DNA of 29,051 nucleotides from the NCBI GenBank assembly GCA_030745885.1, contig JASLNR010000023.1, positions 1-29,051 on the forward strand, written 5' to 3'. Positions within the stretch are counted from its first letter, which is position 1; each line of letters begins with the position of its first letter. Both the position numbers and the translations under genes were made by a program. This DNA is from Candidatus Thalassarchaeaceae archaeon. GTDB taxonomy: Archaea > Thermoplasmatota > Poseidoniia > Poseidoniales > Thalassarchaeaceae. Below the pieces are notes generated by a model. That model was not told where the DNA came from. It saw nothing but the letters and a program-made list of their open reading frames with translations, and searched no databases. Positions 7,123 to 16,567 of this stretch are shown here, piece by piece.

Positions 7123-10100
7123 ATGGGAAATTACGAAGCCCTGAATTCCAGTTCTAGGAAGCGCTCCGCGTTCGTCTTCACAGCCTTCCTTCTTCTGTCG
7201 AGCCACGCGGCGATGCAATTTGGGATTTGGGAGGCTTTGGCAACCACCGACCAAGACGGTGACGGGTTGTCCTATGGCATCGAGTTCTACATCAACACCC
7301 AACCTCAGGACTGGGATTCCGACAACGACGGTCTTCCCGACGGATGGGAGTGGCAGTATGGCCTCGATCCCCTATCATCTGCTGGGGTAAATGGCTCCAC
7401 TGGAGACCCTGACTTGGATGCTCTCACCAACCTCAACGAGTACCTATTCGGAGTTCCAGTTGGGTGGGATGAGCCATCTACCCCAAACGTCCTGGACAAT
7501 GGGGTCTGGTGGAACGGAACCATCCCCGTCAGCAATTGGGATGAGGAGACTGCCATGCAACTGATTCAGGGGGCGGGTTCTGATGGGGTTGACGAGGATC
7601 CAATGGGCAACATCTGCACAGACACCTTCGACAATGACAAGGATGGCATGGTGGATTCCAACGATGGAGACAACGATGGTGACGCGGACTGCGATTCCGA
7701 TGACGACGATGGCGACGGCCTGATTGATGAGGACCCAAATGGGTGGGACACAGACGGTGATGGAATGCCCGACGGCTGGGAGGCCGCTCACGGCTTGGAT
7801 CCGACCTCGAATTCCAATCAGGACGGTACCTACGGGGATCCTGATGGTGACGGTCTAGCAAACATCTACGAATACGTCAATCCGGCTTGGGGCACTAGGA
7901 ACGGCTCCACATTCCCGCCCACGCAGTACTTCCGGCCCGGTCCGACCAATATGACGGCCACCGAGTCCCCGTGCAATCCGATACTTTCCCTCGGCCCCGG
8001 GGGCTGTCAGATTTTTACAGCCGAGGTCGACGGGATAACGCAGACTGACCCCCAGAACAACGACACGGATGGCGACAATCTCAATGACTCCTTCGAGGCC
8101 CTCATCCTACTCACTGATCCGACCTCCGCGGACACGGATTCCGATGGCATCCCCGATGGAATAGAATTCAACGGCTCATACGGCAACAATCCCCCACAGG
8201 GCTCGGATCCCCGCAACAATAACACGGATGGAGACCATCTAGACGACGGAGAGGAGGACCTCAACGGAAACGGGGTCATAGACGATGGGGAGACGGATCC
8301 TACCAGAGTAAACGATGAGGGGGACTTCGATGGTGACGGCCTCCAGAATTGGCAGGAGAACATGAGTTGCTCGCTATGGAACGTCTCCGACTCAGACGGA
8401 GGAGGGATGAACGATGGTGACGAGCGTGACTTCTTCCGCAATACTGATCCTTGCATGTCCTTCTTCGAACTCGTTTTCACAATCACTGATTGGGACGCAA
8501 GCCAGAACATCCTGACCCTGAACTCGACCGTGGGAATCAACCCAAACCCGATTGATTGGCGGCAGTCAGGCGCTCCGATGGCATTCTACGAGACCCCCAA
8601 CGGGGTGCGTACCCCCTTCCGATTCACATCCGTCGACGTCAATTGGCTGAGGGGCGTGGACACATCGCTTCCTGACGGCGCAATGACAGTAGTCTTCACC
8701 AATGGATCTTGGTGCTGGAACGCAACAGCTGGTGCAGTCAACGACCCCCACTGCGACGACGACTACCCCGACTTGGATGGAGACGGCCTTGCGGATTGGG
8801 AAGAACAGATGGGGACTTGGGGGTATCACTCCTTCATCAACCTGACAGATTCTGACGGTGACGGAGTGGACGACCTGTCCGAGATTCAGAACCAAACCGA
8901 CCCCTTGGAGCCATGCCACAACCTACTAGATACGGATGACGACGGCCTGAACAACTACTTCGAGAACACGACTGGCTGCGATATGATCTTCGGCATTATG
9001 GGTGGGAACTTGACCTTTGACTCTTGGATGACCCTGTGGAACGTGGCCGATTCTGACAACGGCGGGGTGGGGGATGGGCAGGAGTACATCGACGGCACCA
9101 ACCCCCAAAACAACCCTGATGACGACATAAACCCTCTCGATAGCGACGGGGACGGCATTCCAGATACCATAGAGCAAGAAATCGGAACCGATTGGAGGGA
9201 TCCCGATACAGACGGGGGGGGAGTTCCAGATGGTGAAGAGTGCCCACCAGAGTATTGGGTCTCTGGTTGCGTCGAATCACCGGGGAATCCATTTGACCCA
9301 ACAGATGACCTAATTGAGAACGCTCTGATGTTCACTGCTACAAACTACTCAACTGGAATGGACCCAACGCTAACTCACTACTGGAGATGGCATACGTACG
9401 ATTCCTATACTGGCGTATCGTGGGGTGTCAACACCAGCCTAGTGGGATTCACACAAATTCTCCCGGAATGGTCGACTAATCAGGGGGTCGCGGACCAGTC
9501 ATTCTGGAACCATAGCAACCAACTCCTATGGGAAATCATCTTCGACGAGGCAGGTTACATTGGCCCAGGCCAGGAACTGATACAACCCTACAATGTACAG
9601 AACTTCTCTGCATGGTCGGATATCATGGCGGGACTAAATTTTTCGAACTACACTAGGGACGTCATAGTCGATACGTCAATTATCGAGGCCCTATACGTCA
9701 CAGCTCCCGAGGTTATCCTCTCGGCCGAAGTCAAGCAGAATACCACTGCATTCACCGGTAGTACATACGCTTCCGACCTTCCTGCCGCGTATCTGGAACA
9801 GGACAGTGCCTACGTCAACAATTTGACACAGGCCGTCCTGAACCAGTCTGGGGCTCTGTCAGCTTGGGAAAAGGTCTCAGCGATTCAGGACTTCCTGACC
9901 AACGGAAACGAGACAATCACATTCCTAAGGAACCATGATGGCTCGAAAAGGACGGACGGCTTAGGGACTGACAGCGATATCTCCCATTGGCTGCTCAACT
10001 CTTCACACGAGGGAAGTTGTGACGAGTTCGCCACCGTCTTCGCAGTAATGGTTAGGCTGGCCGGTATACCGGCAAGAAAGGTCACAGGATTCTCAGGGGG

Positions 10101-13100
10101 AACGTGGAATGGTGAGTCCTTCATGGTCTATGGCAAGGACTTCACCCGCTGGGTGGAGGTTCACCTGCAGACCAATCAGAACCAGGGCGAGCTGGACCTC
10201 GGTTGGGTTCCCTTCGAGGCCTGCCCACCAATGTCCCTAGTCGAGGTCGTCAACGAGACCTGGGGACCGAGTGAGATTGAGAGGAACCTCTCCAAGGGCG
10301 AGACGATATTGGTGGAGGGCACTCTGCGATTTGCCGACAACTCGACCGCCGCCGAGAACGTAACTCTGCTCATGTACCTTGTCGAGCCCGATGATGCTGA
10401 CGATGTACCCGGGCGCTCCGCTGTCGCTAGGCACCTCGTGGCGAACACCACCACTGGCGAGAACGGCAGTTTCAACCTCACTGGGTTTCCCTCCGAAGTC
10501 ATCCGTCCAGGTTACGGCTCTCTGGTAATCCAAACTATAGAGCAAGGCTACGTTGGCACGCAAGGAGTCACCTTCCCATGGCTAGTCAATGTCAGTGATG
10601 ACGTGACACTGTCCCTTAGTGAACCGCCCCCGATAGGGGAGCCAATGCTGGGTATCGGGGTTAATACGACGGTGTTAGGGCAATTGTCTTGGTCCAGTAA
10701 TCCGCCATTGGACCCGTCTCTCGTCGACGATCTTCAGGTAGTTCTCAATTACGTCACCGTTAGCGAAGGGGAGGTCAACCTAACTAGCAGAGTCGGTGGG
10801 GGCGGGTACTATGAGTTCTCGGTGCCAATTGCCGAATCGGAGCCGCTGGGCCCAATCAATGCCTCAATCACCTTTTCGGGTTGGCACGAGGGAGATCTGA
10901 ACAACGCCACACCCCCATCCTACCATGCGAGGCCCAGTGCCATTTCCATGCAGTTCAACATCACCTTGTCTCCAAACCTGTCAGTCACTCTCGAGGCTCT
11001 GGGTTCCAATAATTCCATCCTAGAAATTAACAACCCCATCTTCCTCAACGGAACCGTACTGAGCAGGGGCGTCAACCCATCTACCCTGAACGGAACAATG
11101 ATGCTGGAAATGAGGAGATTGGATACCTCCGGACCCTATACCACACTGCAAACTTGGTATCTTAACGACTCATCGTGGGACACTCCATCCTCCGGCAATT
11201 TCTCCATCAATTGGAGCTTCTCTGCAACAGAGGTTCCTATCCCTGCAGGGCCAGTGGAAGTTCGGATCCAGTTCGACGCAGATGGGCTTTTCGCCAATGA
11301 CCAGATTCAGCTCTCAGAGTACGGAATTAGGAGCTTCGTCGAATTCAATTACACTTTGGTATCCAAGCCGCGCGGGGTTTCAGCAGAGGTTGAAGTCATC
11401 CTAACGGACCACACGGGGAGTTCATTCGCCTCGTTCGAGGGTGACTATAACCTCGACTTCGATGCGACTGGAGTCTGGAACGAGACCGACCCCAGCACAC
11501 CGAGGCTCGCCGTTGCTTGGACCCCAAATCGAGAGCTGGAGGCTGGGGACTATGATTGGGTCCTGAACTACTCCGGATCAACGTGGTTGCAACCGGCTTC
11601 GGTCCAAGATACTATTCGCATTATGGGCTTGGCTAACGTCAGCACCACCATTGACTTGGACTGGACTCCCAGAGGCGGCACCAATTGGGTCTCTGGGTTC
11701 GCCAGAGACATGGTACTCTTCTCGACCGTCACCGGTAACAACTCTTCCGTAACCTTACGACTTGAGACTCCATCGAGCCTGCCCCCGGCACCCGATGGCT
11801 TTCCAGCCGCGCCTGACATCCACACCCTGGCCACTGGGTGGGTGAATACCACGACCGGTGGCTACAACTTGTCTTTCGAGATGCCAAGCGGGGTCGCCTC
11901 TGGGGTCTACACACTGAGGATAAAGCTGGACTTCACCGTCAACCCCCCTTCCGGTGGGCACTACTTCGCCATCTCCGACGGCACCGAGATCCCAGTAGGA
12001 ATACAATCTGAGTTCGTAGTCACAACCGAACCCAGTGCAGTCATTCTGGTCTCTGGGGAAGATCTAGTCGTAAACGCCACTGTCACAGATGTGGAAGATG
12101 GGGGCAAGGCCATATCCGACGTAGAACTCGACCTCTACTTCGACTGGGGCGGCCCTCTCCAGCAGATACTCGAGTCTGCCACCACGGATTCGGATGGCGT
12201 GGCTGCGTTCAGCCCCACAATCCCTTCCTCGGTAGCACCCGGATTCTATGAAGTCAGAATTCATGCTCCGGATGATCTCTCTGACAACCTAAGCGTTGAG
12301 AATGCTGGGCGCTGGCTTGGCAACCACAGCACCGTCAACCTCACAGTCCAGGTCCCGAGCTTTGTTGAGATCAGTAGCATACCGACTGAAGTTACAGCCC
12401 TGCAGTACTTCACCATAGCCGGTACAGTTCTCGACTCAATCGACTCTAACAGGACCGTTCAGGGACCAGTGGGACTGGAGGTATTCTTCCTCGACCAACC
12501 TGATGAGAAACTTATCGCGAACCAAACGACAGACAGTAATGGTAGCTTCAACTTCTCCGTTCCCACGGATACTCTGGGTGATGGCGTGACCAGGGGAATT
12601 CGTACCGTCGTGGTGAGCGTCCTGAACGGGACGACCCCATTCTACCTGACCGGGACTGGCGATGCCTCGATTCTCGTGAGGGGAATCCCCCAGTTCGTCG
12701 GCACGACGCCCTTCCTGATTACCGTCGTCAATAGGGGGGATACGGCCACCATTACATCCCGCCTTGTCGAGTTCAGCGACAACGACGAAGCATTGTCAGG
12801 GTTCTCTGTTTCAGCAAAGTTCCACGATACTTGGATGGAGCAGGAAATCACTTCCGGCGATGGCAGCATAGCCTTCGAATTCGACATTCCGCACGATCAC
12901 CCCTTGGGTGTTGCGAACGTCACTTTGTTCTTCAACGGCTCAGAGGACCTACACGCTACAATCAGGACAATCAGCACCATCACAGTCAGATCTTCAGCCA
13001 TCATGGCTATCGATCCTATAATCGAGAACCCACTTGCAGGCGAGTTCTTCAACGTCACGGGGTCTTTGGTTTCGAGCAATGGTAGCGCACTCACGGATAG

Positions 13101-16050
13101 GACGGGAAACCTGATCAATCCAACTCTGACGTTCTCAATAGACGGCGAGTCCGATACCTTCACTGTCTCCCATCTCATCTTTGAGCCAAATGGAAACTGG
13201 AGCGCCCTTCTTAGACTGGATCTCTCGTTCCCGCGTGGTCCGCATGGCATCGTCGTGCTGTTCACACCCGAGGTCAGTTACTACACCACAGCGACCGACT
13301 TAGCACTCTTCGACAGCCGAGGCTACTCCCTGCTCTCAATTGTCGACCCTACTGACCTCGATCCTGACAGCCGAATCCTAAGAGGGGGGGTTGTGGGGAT
13401 CAATTTGTCTCTGATCGACAACGCTGGAAACTCTGTTCCATTCGCTCAACTGTCTGTCCAGATAGATGACGCGCCAGTGTGGGATGGCATTACGGACTCT
13501 GATGGGCACGCGTCTGCAGAACTTCTTGTCGATTCTGACAGGAACCCGGGCCCCATGACTGTGACGGCAATCTTCACAGGCGTCAACGGAACCACCGGAC
13601 TTCTCGGAGATGAGGTCTGGACTCGCGTAATTGTCCTCGCACCGACCGAACTCAGAATTACTGGGACGACCCACCCTTCCGTAGTTGGGAACACTGTAAC
13701 CTTCAGTGGAACTCTTCTCGATGAGAGAGGGCAGCCTTTGGTGGGGGATGGTTCCCTTGCAGGAGGCGTCATCCACCTCTCGATTGACGGCATAGACGTC
13801 GGACCGACATACACGACGATTTCCAATGCAACCAATGGACATTGGGCGATAACATACGACCTACCTCTCGACATGACCTTCGGACCCCACCAAGTGGGTG
13901 CCGAATTCCTCGGAGGATTCACTTGGGTTGACCCCATGGGTCAGGGGGACTCATTGAATCCCGAGTTCTACCTCTTCTCATCAAATAGCATCGAGTTCAA
14001 TTCCACCCAGACGTCCCAGGTCATCATCACCTCTTCTCCTGGGGAGGTCGATCGAACCGAATTAGTCCTTATTCAGGGACTCTTGACGGATGGTGTTGGC
14101 AGGGGTCTGCCAAACAGGGATATTGAAGTCTCCATGGGCGGCCAGTTCGTAACCGGTCTGAATGTCGGTGACAATGGTTCGTTCAGTGTCTATATCCCTG
14201 TGCCACCTGATATGCCCCTCGGCCCTAGAATCGTGGAAATCGAATTTGCCGGTGAAGCATTCGTCCTGCCATCCAACTCATCCACCGTAATTTCCGTCTT
14301 TGGACCCGTTTTCACCTCTATTGTGGAACCTTTTCCCGCTGCGGTAGACGATGCCATAATACTCCGTGGAACGGCCAAGGACAACCTTGAGGACGGCTGG
14401 TTGGGGAACCATACCATTGAGGTTTTCATTGATGGAATCCTAATTGGCATCACAAGTACCGATGACAACGGTCATTGGGCGCTTCCATGGGTGATACCCG
14501 ACTCTCTTGAGATCGGTAACCACACCCTGTCCGCCATCGCTCCAGCCCAGGGCTATCACAGGCAGGGCAACGTGGAAACCACCCTTACTGTATCCTACCA
14601 CACTGTGTTCACCGTCCAAGTCGAGGAATCATCAGTCACGAGGGGGTCGGAATGGAACTTCTCTGGGCGCTTATTCGAGAGTGACACTGGTTACGAGCAG
14701 GGATTGGACGGCAGGGAGGTGAGAGTCCTTCTCGATGGAACTGTCGTTGGAACTGTTTTCACGGAGTTAGGCGGCTTGTTCAGCTACAGGCACAGTCTGG
14801 GATATGCCATTTCAAGAGGGGGCCACAACATTAGCTTCTCTTATGGGGGGGAGTTCCTCTATCTCCCCACTGAGGCCAACCTGACCACCTTCGCCCTATC
14901 TGACGTACTGATCGAGGTTCAACCCATCACTTCGAAGATTATCAGGGGCAACATCTCCCACTCGATTCTCATTCAAGGCTTTGTCAGGGAGGTCGGTGGC
15001 GACTCGAGCATCTTCGAGAACCTTACGATCAGCCTCTCTTGGGGTGAGAGCAACCTGCCCCTCCAAGGGGGCCCTTGGGACAATCCTAACACCCTGAACT
15101 TCCAGATGAGGGCAAAGGCGCAAGAGCTCATGCCTCCGGGCAAGAACATCGTAACCATCAACATTGGACCTGATCAGTCGAGATTTCTCAACGGCGCCTC
15201 CAAAGATATCGAAATTATGGTTATGATCGAGGTCGATTTCACCTTATCCAGCATCGAACTATCTACCGGTCAGAGGGTGATTAGAGGGACTGTCAACGCC
15301 ACTGCCAGGGACACTGGTTCACCCGTGGAGGGCCTTTCCATGACTGCCATGCTTCAGAATGGGACCACCTCCCACTTCTCCATGTCCCGGCTCACCGACG
15401 CTGAAGGGGTCTTCAAGTACGAATTCAAGTCACTCTCTCCGCTTCCCCCCCTCTCGGACACCTCCTCGTGGGGCAGGCTCAGCGTCATGCTGGACTCGGA
15501 CTCGGCTTTCATCGATGCTCGAAGCCTGGCCTATCTGCCTAGGGATGGCGTCCAAATCGCGTATGAGGAGGATAAATCCGACTCCATCTTCGGCCCGGCC
15601 ATGATTGGCATAGTCACCATTTTGGCCATCGCTGCTGTACTGACCTCGGTCGTCGCCGTTCTATCTCGTCGTCGCAAGGCCGCAATCAAGGAACTAGCCG
15701 ATGTCTTCAGTTATACTGCAGCCATGCTCGCCTCGGGAGATGAATTCAGGAAGGCCATTTTCGAATGCTACCAGAAACTATGTGCCGTACTGATGCGCAG
15801 CGGCTTCCTCCGCAGGGACTTCGAGACTGTGAGGGAATTTGAAATCGCTATTCGTAATGCATTGCCAATCAGCGAGATTTCGTTGGTTTCGCTCGACCGG
15901 ATTTTCGAGGAGGCGCGGTACTCTAGCCACGAGCTCGGAGGAATTCACAGAGAGAATGCCCAGGTTGCTCTGGCTTCGGTACTACAGGAAATCGAGGAGT
16001 TGCAGGAGATCCCCCAGAGAAGCACCCCGGTCTTCGAGGTCGAGGGCTAG
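7123..16050 (+). CDS. Giant surface protein: Ca-binding-type repeats, TgpA-like transglutaminase region, Ig-like repeats, TM helix, DUF4129-like tail
   Basis: A single uninterrupted 2975-residue frame. From the ATG at 7123: signal-like segment (about 12-30, RKRSAFVFTAFLLLSS); acidic repeats of DxDxDG type (about 45-710) resembling thrombospondin type 3 or EF-hand-like calcium loops, many ending PDGWE or similar; a region like the extracytoplasmic part of TgpA (about 735-1040), including HYWRWHTYDSYTG and the transglutaminase core GSCDEFATVF (Cys 966). About 1050-2800 is a long series of Ig-like beta domains, with DGxGSFS-type turns and many N-x-S/T sequons. One TM helix (about 2825-2847) precedes RRRK and a cytoplasmic DUF4129-like domain (about 2870-2960, motif EEARYSSHELG), also found at the end of TgpA-type proteins. 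In the core the usual catalytic His position is Thr 1008 and the Asp position Glu 1032. The frame opens at 6904 inside the previous gene; ATG 7102 is the other plausible start. Confidence 0.85.
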   Translation: MGNYEALNSSSRKRSAFVFTAFLLLSSHAAMQFGIWEALATTDQDGDGLSYGIEFYINTQPQDWDSDNDGLPDGWEWQYGLDPLSSAGVNGSTGDPDLDALTNLNEYLFGVPVGWDEPSTPNVLDNGVWWNGTIPVSNWDEETAMQLIQGAGSDGVDEDPMGNICTDTFDNDKDGMVDSNDGDNDGDADCDSDDDDGDGLIDEDPNGWDTDGDGMPDGWEAAHGLDPTSNSNQDGTYGDPDGDGLANIYEYVNPAWGTRNGSTFPPTQYFRPGPTNMTATESPCNPILSLGPGGCQIFTAEVDGITQTDPQNNDTDGDNLNDSFEALILLTDPTSADTDSDGIPDGIEFNGSYGNNPPQGSDPRNNNTDGDHLDDGEEDLNGNGVIDDGETDPTRVNDEGDFDGDGLQNWQENMSCSLWNVSDSDGGGMNDGDERDFFRNTDPCMSFFELVFTITDWDASQNILTLNSTVGINPNPIDWRQSGAPMAFYETPNGVRTPFRFTSVDVNWLRGVDTSLPDGAMTVVFTNGSWCWNATAGAVNDPHCDDDYPDLDGDGLADWEEQMGTWGYHSFINLTDSDGDGVDDLSEIQNQTDPLEPCHNLLDTDDDGLNNYFENTTGCDMIFGIMGGNLTFDSWMTLWNVADSDNGGVGDGQEYIDGTNPQNNPDDDINPLDSDGDGIPDTIEQEIGTDWRDPDTDGGGVPDGEECPPEYWVSGCVESPGNPFDPTDDLIENALMFTATNYSTGMDPTLTHYWRWHTYDSYTGVSWGVNTSLVGFTQILPEWSTNQGVADQSFWNHSNQLLWEIIFDEAGYIGPGQELIQPYNVQNFSAWSDIMAGLNFSNYTRDVIVDTSIIEALYVTAPEVILSAEVKQNTTAFTGSTYASDLPAAYLEQDSAYVNNLTQAVLNQSGALSAWEKVSAIQDFLTNGNETITFLRNHDGSKRTDGLGTDSDISHWLLNSSHEGSCDEFATVFAVMVRLAGIPARKVTGFSGGTWNGESFMVYGKDFTRWVEVHLQTNQNQGELDLGWVPFEACPPMSLVEVVNETWGPSEIERNLSKGETILVEGTLRFADNSTAAENVTLLMYLVEPDDADDVPGRSAVARHLVANTTTGENGSFNLTGFPSEVIRPGYGSLVIQTIEQGYVGTQGVTFPWLVNVSDDVTLSLSEPPPIGEPMLGIGVNTTVLGQLSWSSNPPLDPSLVDDLQVVLNYVTVSEGEVNLTSRVGGGGYYEFSVPIAESEPLGPINASITFSGWHEGDLNNATPPSYHARPSAISMQFNITLSPNLSVTLEALGSNNSILEINNPIFLNGTVLSRGVNPSTLNGTMMLEMRRLDTSGPYTTLQTWYLNDSSWDTPSSGNFSINWSFSATEVPIPAGPVEVRIQFDADGLFANDQIQLSEYGIRSFVEFNYTLVSKPRGVSAEVEVILTDHTGSSFASFEGDYNLDFDATGVWNETDPSTPRLAVAWTPNRELEAGDYDWVLNYSGSTWLQPASVQDTIRIMGLANVSTTIDLDWTPRGGTNWVSGFARDMVLFSTVTGNNSSVTLRLETPSSLPPAPDGFPAAPDIHTLATGWVNTTTGGYNLSFEMPSGVASGVYTLRIKLDFTVNPPSGGHYFAISDGTEIPVGIQSEFVVTTEPSAVILVSGEDLVVNATVTDVEDGGKAISDVELDLYFDWGGPLQQILESATTDSDGVAAFSPTIPSSVAPGFYEVRIHAPDDLSDNLSVENAGRWLGNHSTVNLTVQVPSFVEISSIPTEVTALQYFTIAGTVLDSIDSNRTVQGPVGLEVFFLDQPDEKLIANQTTDSNGSFNFSVPTDTLGDGVTRGIRTVVVSVLNGTTPFYLTGTGDASILVRGIPQFVGTTPFLITVVNRGDTATITSRLVEFSDNDEALSGFSVSAKFHDTWMEQEITSGDGSIAFEFDIPHDHPLGVANVTLFFNGSEDLHATIRTISTITVRSSAIMAIDPIIENPLAGEFFNVTGSLVSSNGSALTDRTGNLINPTLTFSIDGESDTFTVSHLIFEPNGNWSALLRLDLSFPRGPHGIVVLFTPEVSYYTTATDLALFDSRGYSLLSIVDPTDLDPDSRILRGGVVGINLSLIDNAGNSVPFAQLSVQIDDAPVWDGITDSDGHASAELLVDSDRNPGPMTVTAIFTGVNGTTGLLGDEVWTRVIVLAPTELRITGTTHPSVVGNTVTFSGTLLDERGQPLVGDGSLAGGVIHLSIDGIDVGPTYTTISNATNGHWAITYDLPLDMTFGPHQVGAEFLGGFTWVDPMGQGDSLNPEFYLFSSNSIEFNSTQTSQVIITSSPGEVDRTELVLIQGLLTDGVGRGLPNRDIEVSMGGQFVTGLNVGDNGSFSVYIPVPPDMPLGPRIVEIEFAGEAFVLPSNSSTVISVFGPVFTSIVEPFPAAVDDAIILRGTAKDNLEDGWLGNHTIEVFIDGILIGITSTDDNGHWALPWVIPDSLEIGNHTLSAIAPAQGYHRQGNVETTLTVSYHTVFTVQVEESSVTRGSEWNFSGRLFESDTGYEQGLDGREVRVLLDGTVVGTVFTELGGLFSYRHSLGYAISRGGHNISFSYGGEFLYLPTEANLTTFALSDVLIEVQPITSKIIRGNISHSILIQGFVREVGGDSSIFENLTISLSWGESNLPLQGGPWDNPNTLNFQMRAKAQELMPPGKNIVTINIGPDQSRFLNGASKDIEIMVMIEVDFTLSSIELSTGQRVIRGTVNATARDTGSPVEGLSMTAMLQNGTTSHFSMSRLTDAEGVFKYEFKSLSPLPPLSDTSSWGRLSVMLDSDSAFIDARSLAYLPRDGVQIAYEEDKSDSIFGPAMIGIVTILAIAAVLTSVVAVLSRRRKAAIKELADVFSYTAAMLASGDEFRKAIFECYQKLCAVLMRSGFLRRDFETVREFEIAIRNALPISEISLVSLDRIFEEARYSSHELGGIHRENAQVALASVLQEIEELQEIPQRSTPVFEVEG

Positions 16051-16526
16051 CAGGACTCACTTGTCCTCATGGTCAGGATGCCATCTTCCCAGATTGCTCC
16101 AGTTATGGTCTTGCCCGCGGGTAGTCTGAAGGTCCTGAGCATCCCACCGAATCTCTCAGGTGAGATGAGACGTGCTATCTGCAACCCCTCTTCCACGAGA
16201 GTCTCGATGACCACTCCCCCAGGGTAGGGGGATGGAAGGGGTATTGCCATCTCGGAGCCCGACCACTCCCCTCCTAATTCTGCTAGGAAGTCTCCCATGG
16301 AAACCGCATCCCTTAGCACGGACTTCGACACATCCGCCACGTTGGCAACCTCGTCCAGGACCTCTCCATGACGGTCTTGGACCTCGGAGAGGTGTGGCAG
16401 TCCCCCAAGGAATATCTCGTGCATCTGCTGAGCGTTTACGTCTAATCCAATTCCGAGGTTTTCCAAACTGCCTCCGCCTTCCTCATCGTCGCCATCGACC
16501 TCGATTTCAATCCTCGACCACCGCAT
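16047..16526 (-). CDS. Small acidic protein with Hsp20/alpha-crystallin-like C-terminus (tentative)
   Basis: A 159-residue protein from the ATG at 16526; an ATG at 16541 would add five residues. The N-terminus is acidic and glycine-rich (EVDGDDEEGGG) and the middle is rich in Glu, Asp and Val. The last about 40 residues (LRTFRLPAGKTITGAIWEDGILTMRT) recall the final strands of Hsp20/alpha-crystallin domains, FxLP followed by DGxLT. That is the only functional hint, and a weak one. It follows the helicase gene on the same strand after a 41-base gap and may be the last gene of that cluster. Its TAG stop overlaps the TAG stop of the giant surface-protein gene on the other strand (CTAG, 16047-16050). 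Confidence 0.65.
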   Translation of the reverse strand: MRWSRIEIEVDGDDEEGGGSLENLGIGLDVNAQQMHEIFLGGLPHLSEVQDRHGEVLDEVANVADVSKSVLRDAVSMGDFLAELGGEWSGSEMAIPLPSPYPGGVVIETLVEEGLQIARLISPERFGGMLRTFRLPAGKTITGAIWEDGILTMRTSESC

Positions 16527-16567
16527 CTTACGACAATGCATCGAACGGACCCGAATGAACCCATTGA

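Noticed and set aside
7240..9310. Short repeated GA(C/T)GG(C/T)GACGG-like DNA units, considered as a CRISPR or satellite array
   Set aside because: They encode the DxDxDG protein repeats in an open frame, have irregular spacing and no uniform direct repeat or unique-spacer pattern.
13378..13937. Antisense open frames of 154 and 163 codons opposite the giant gene
   Set aside because: They mirror the coding frame of a strongly supported protein, have no recognisable domain and no ribosome binding site.
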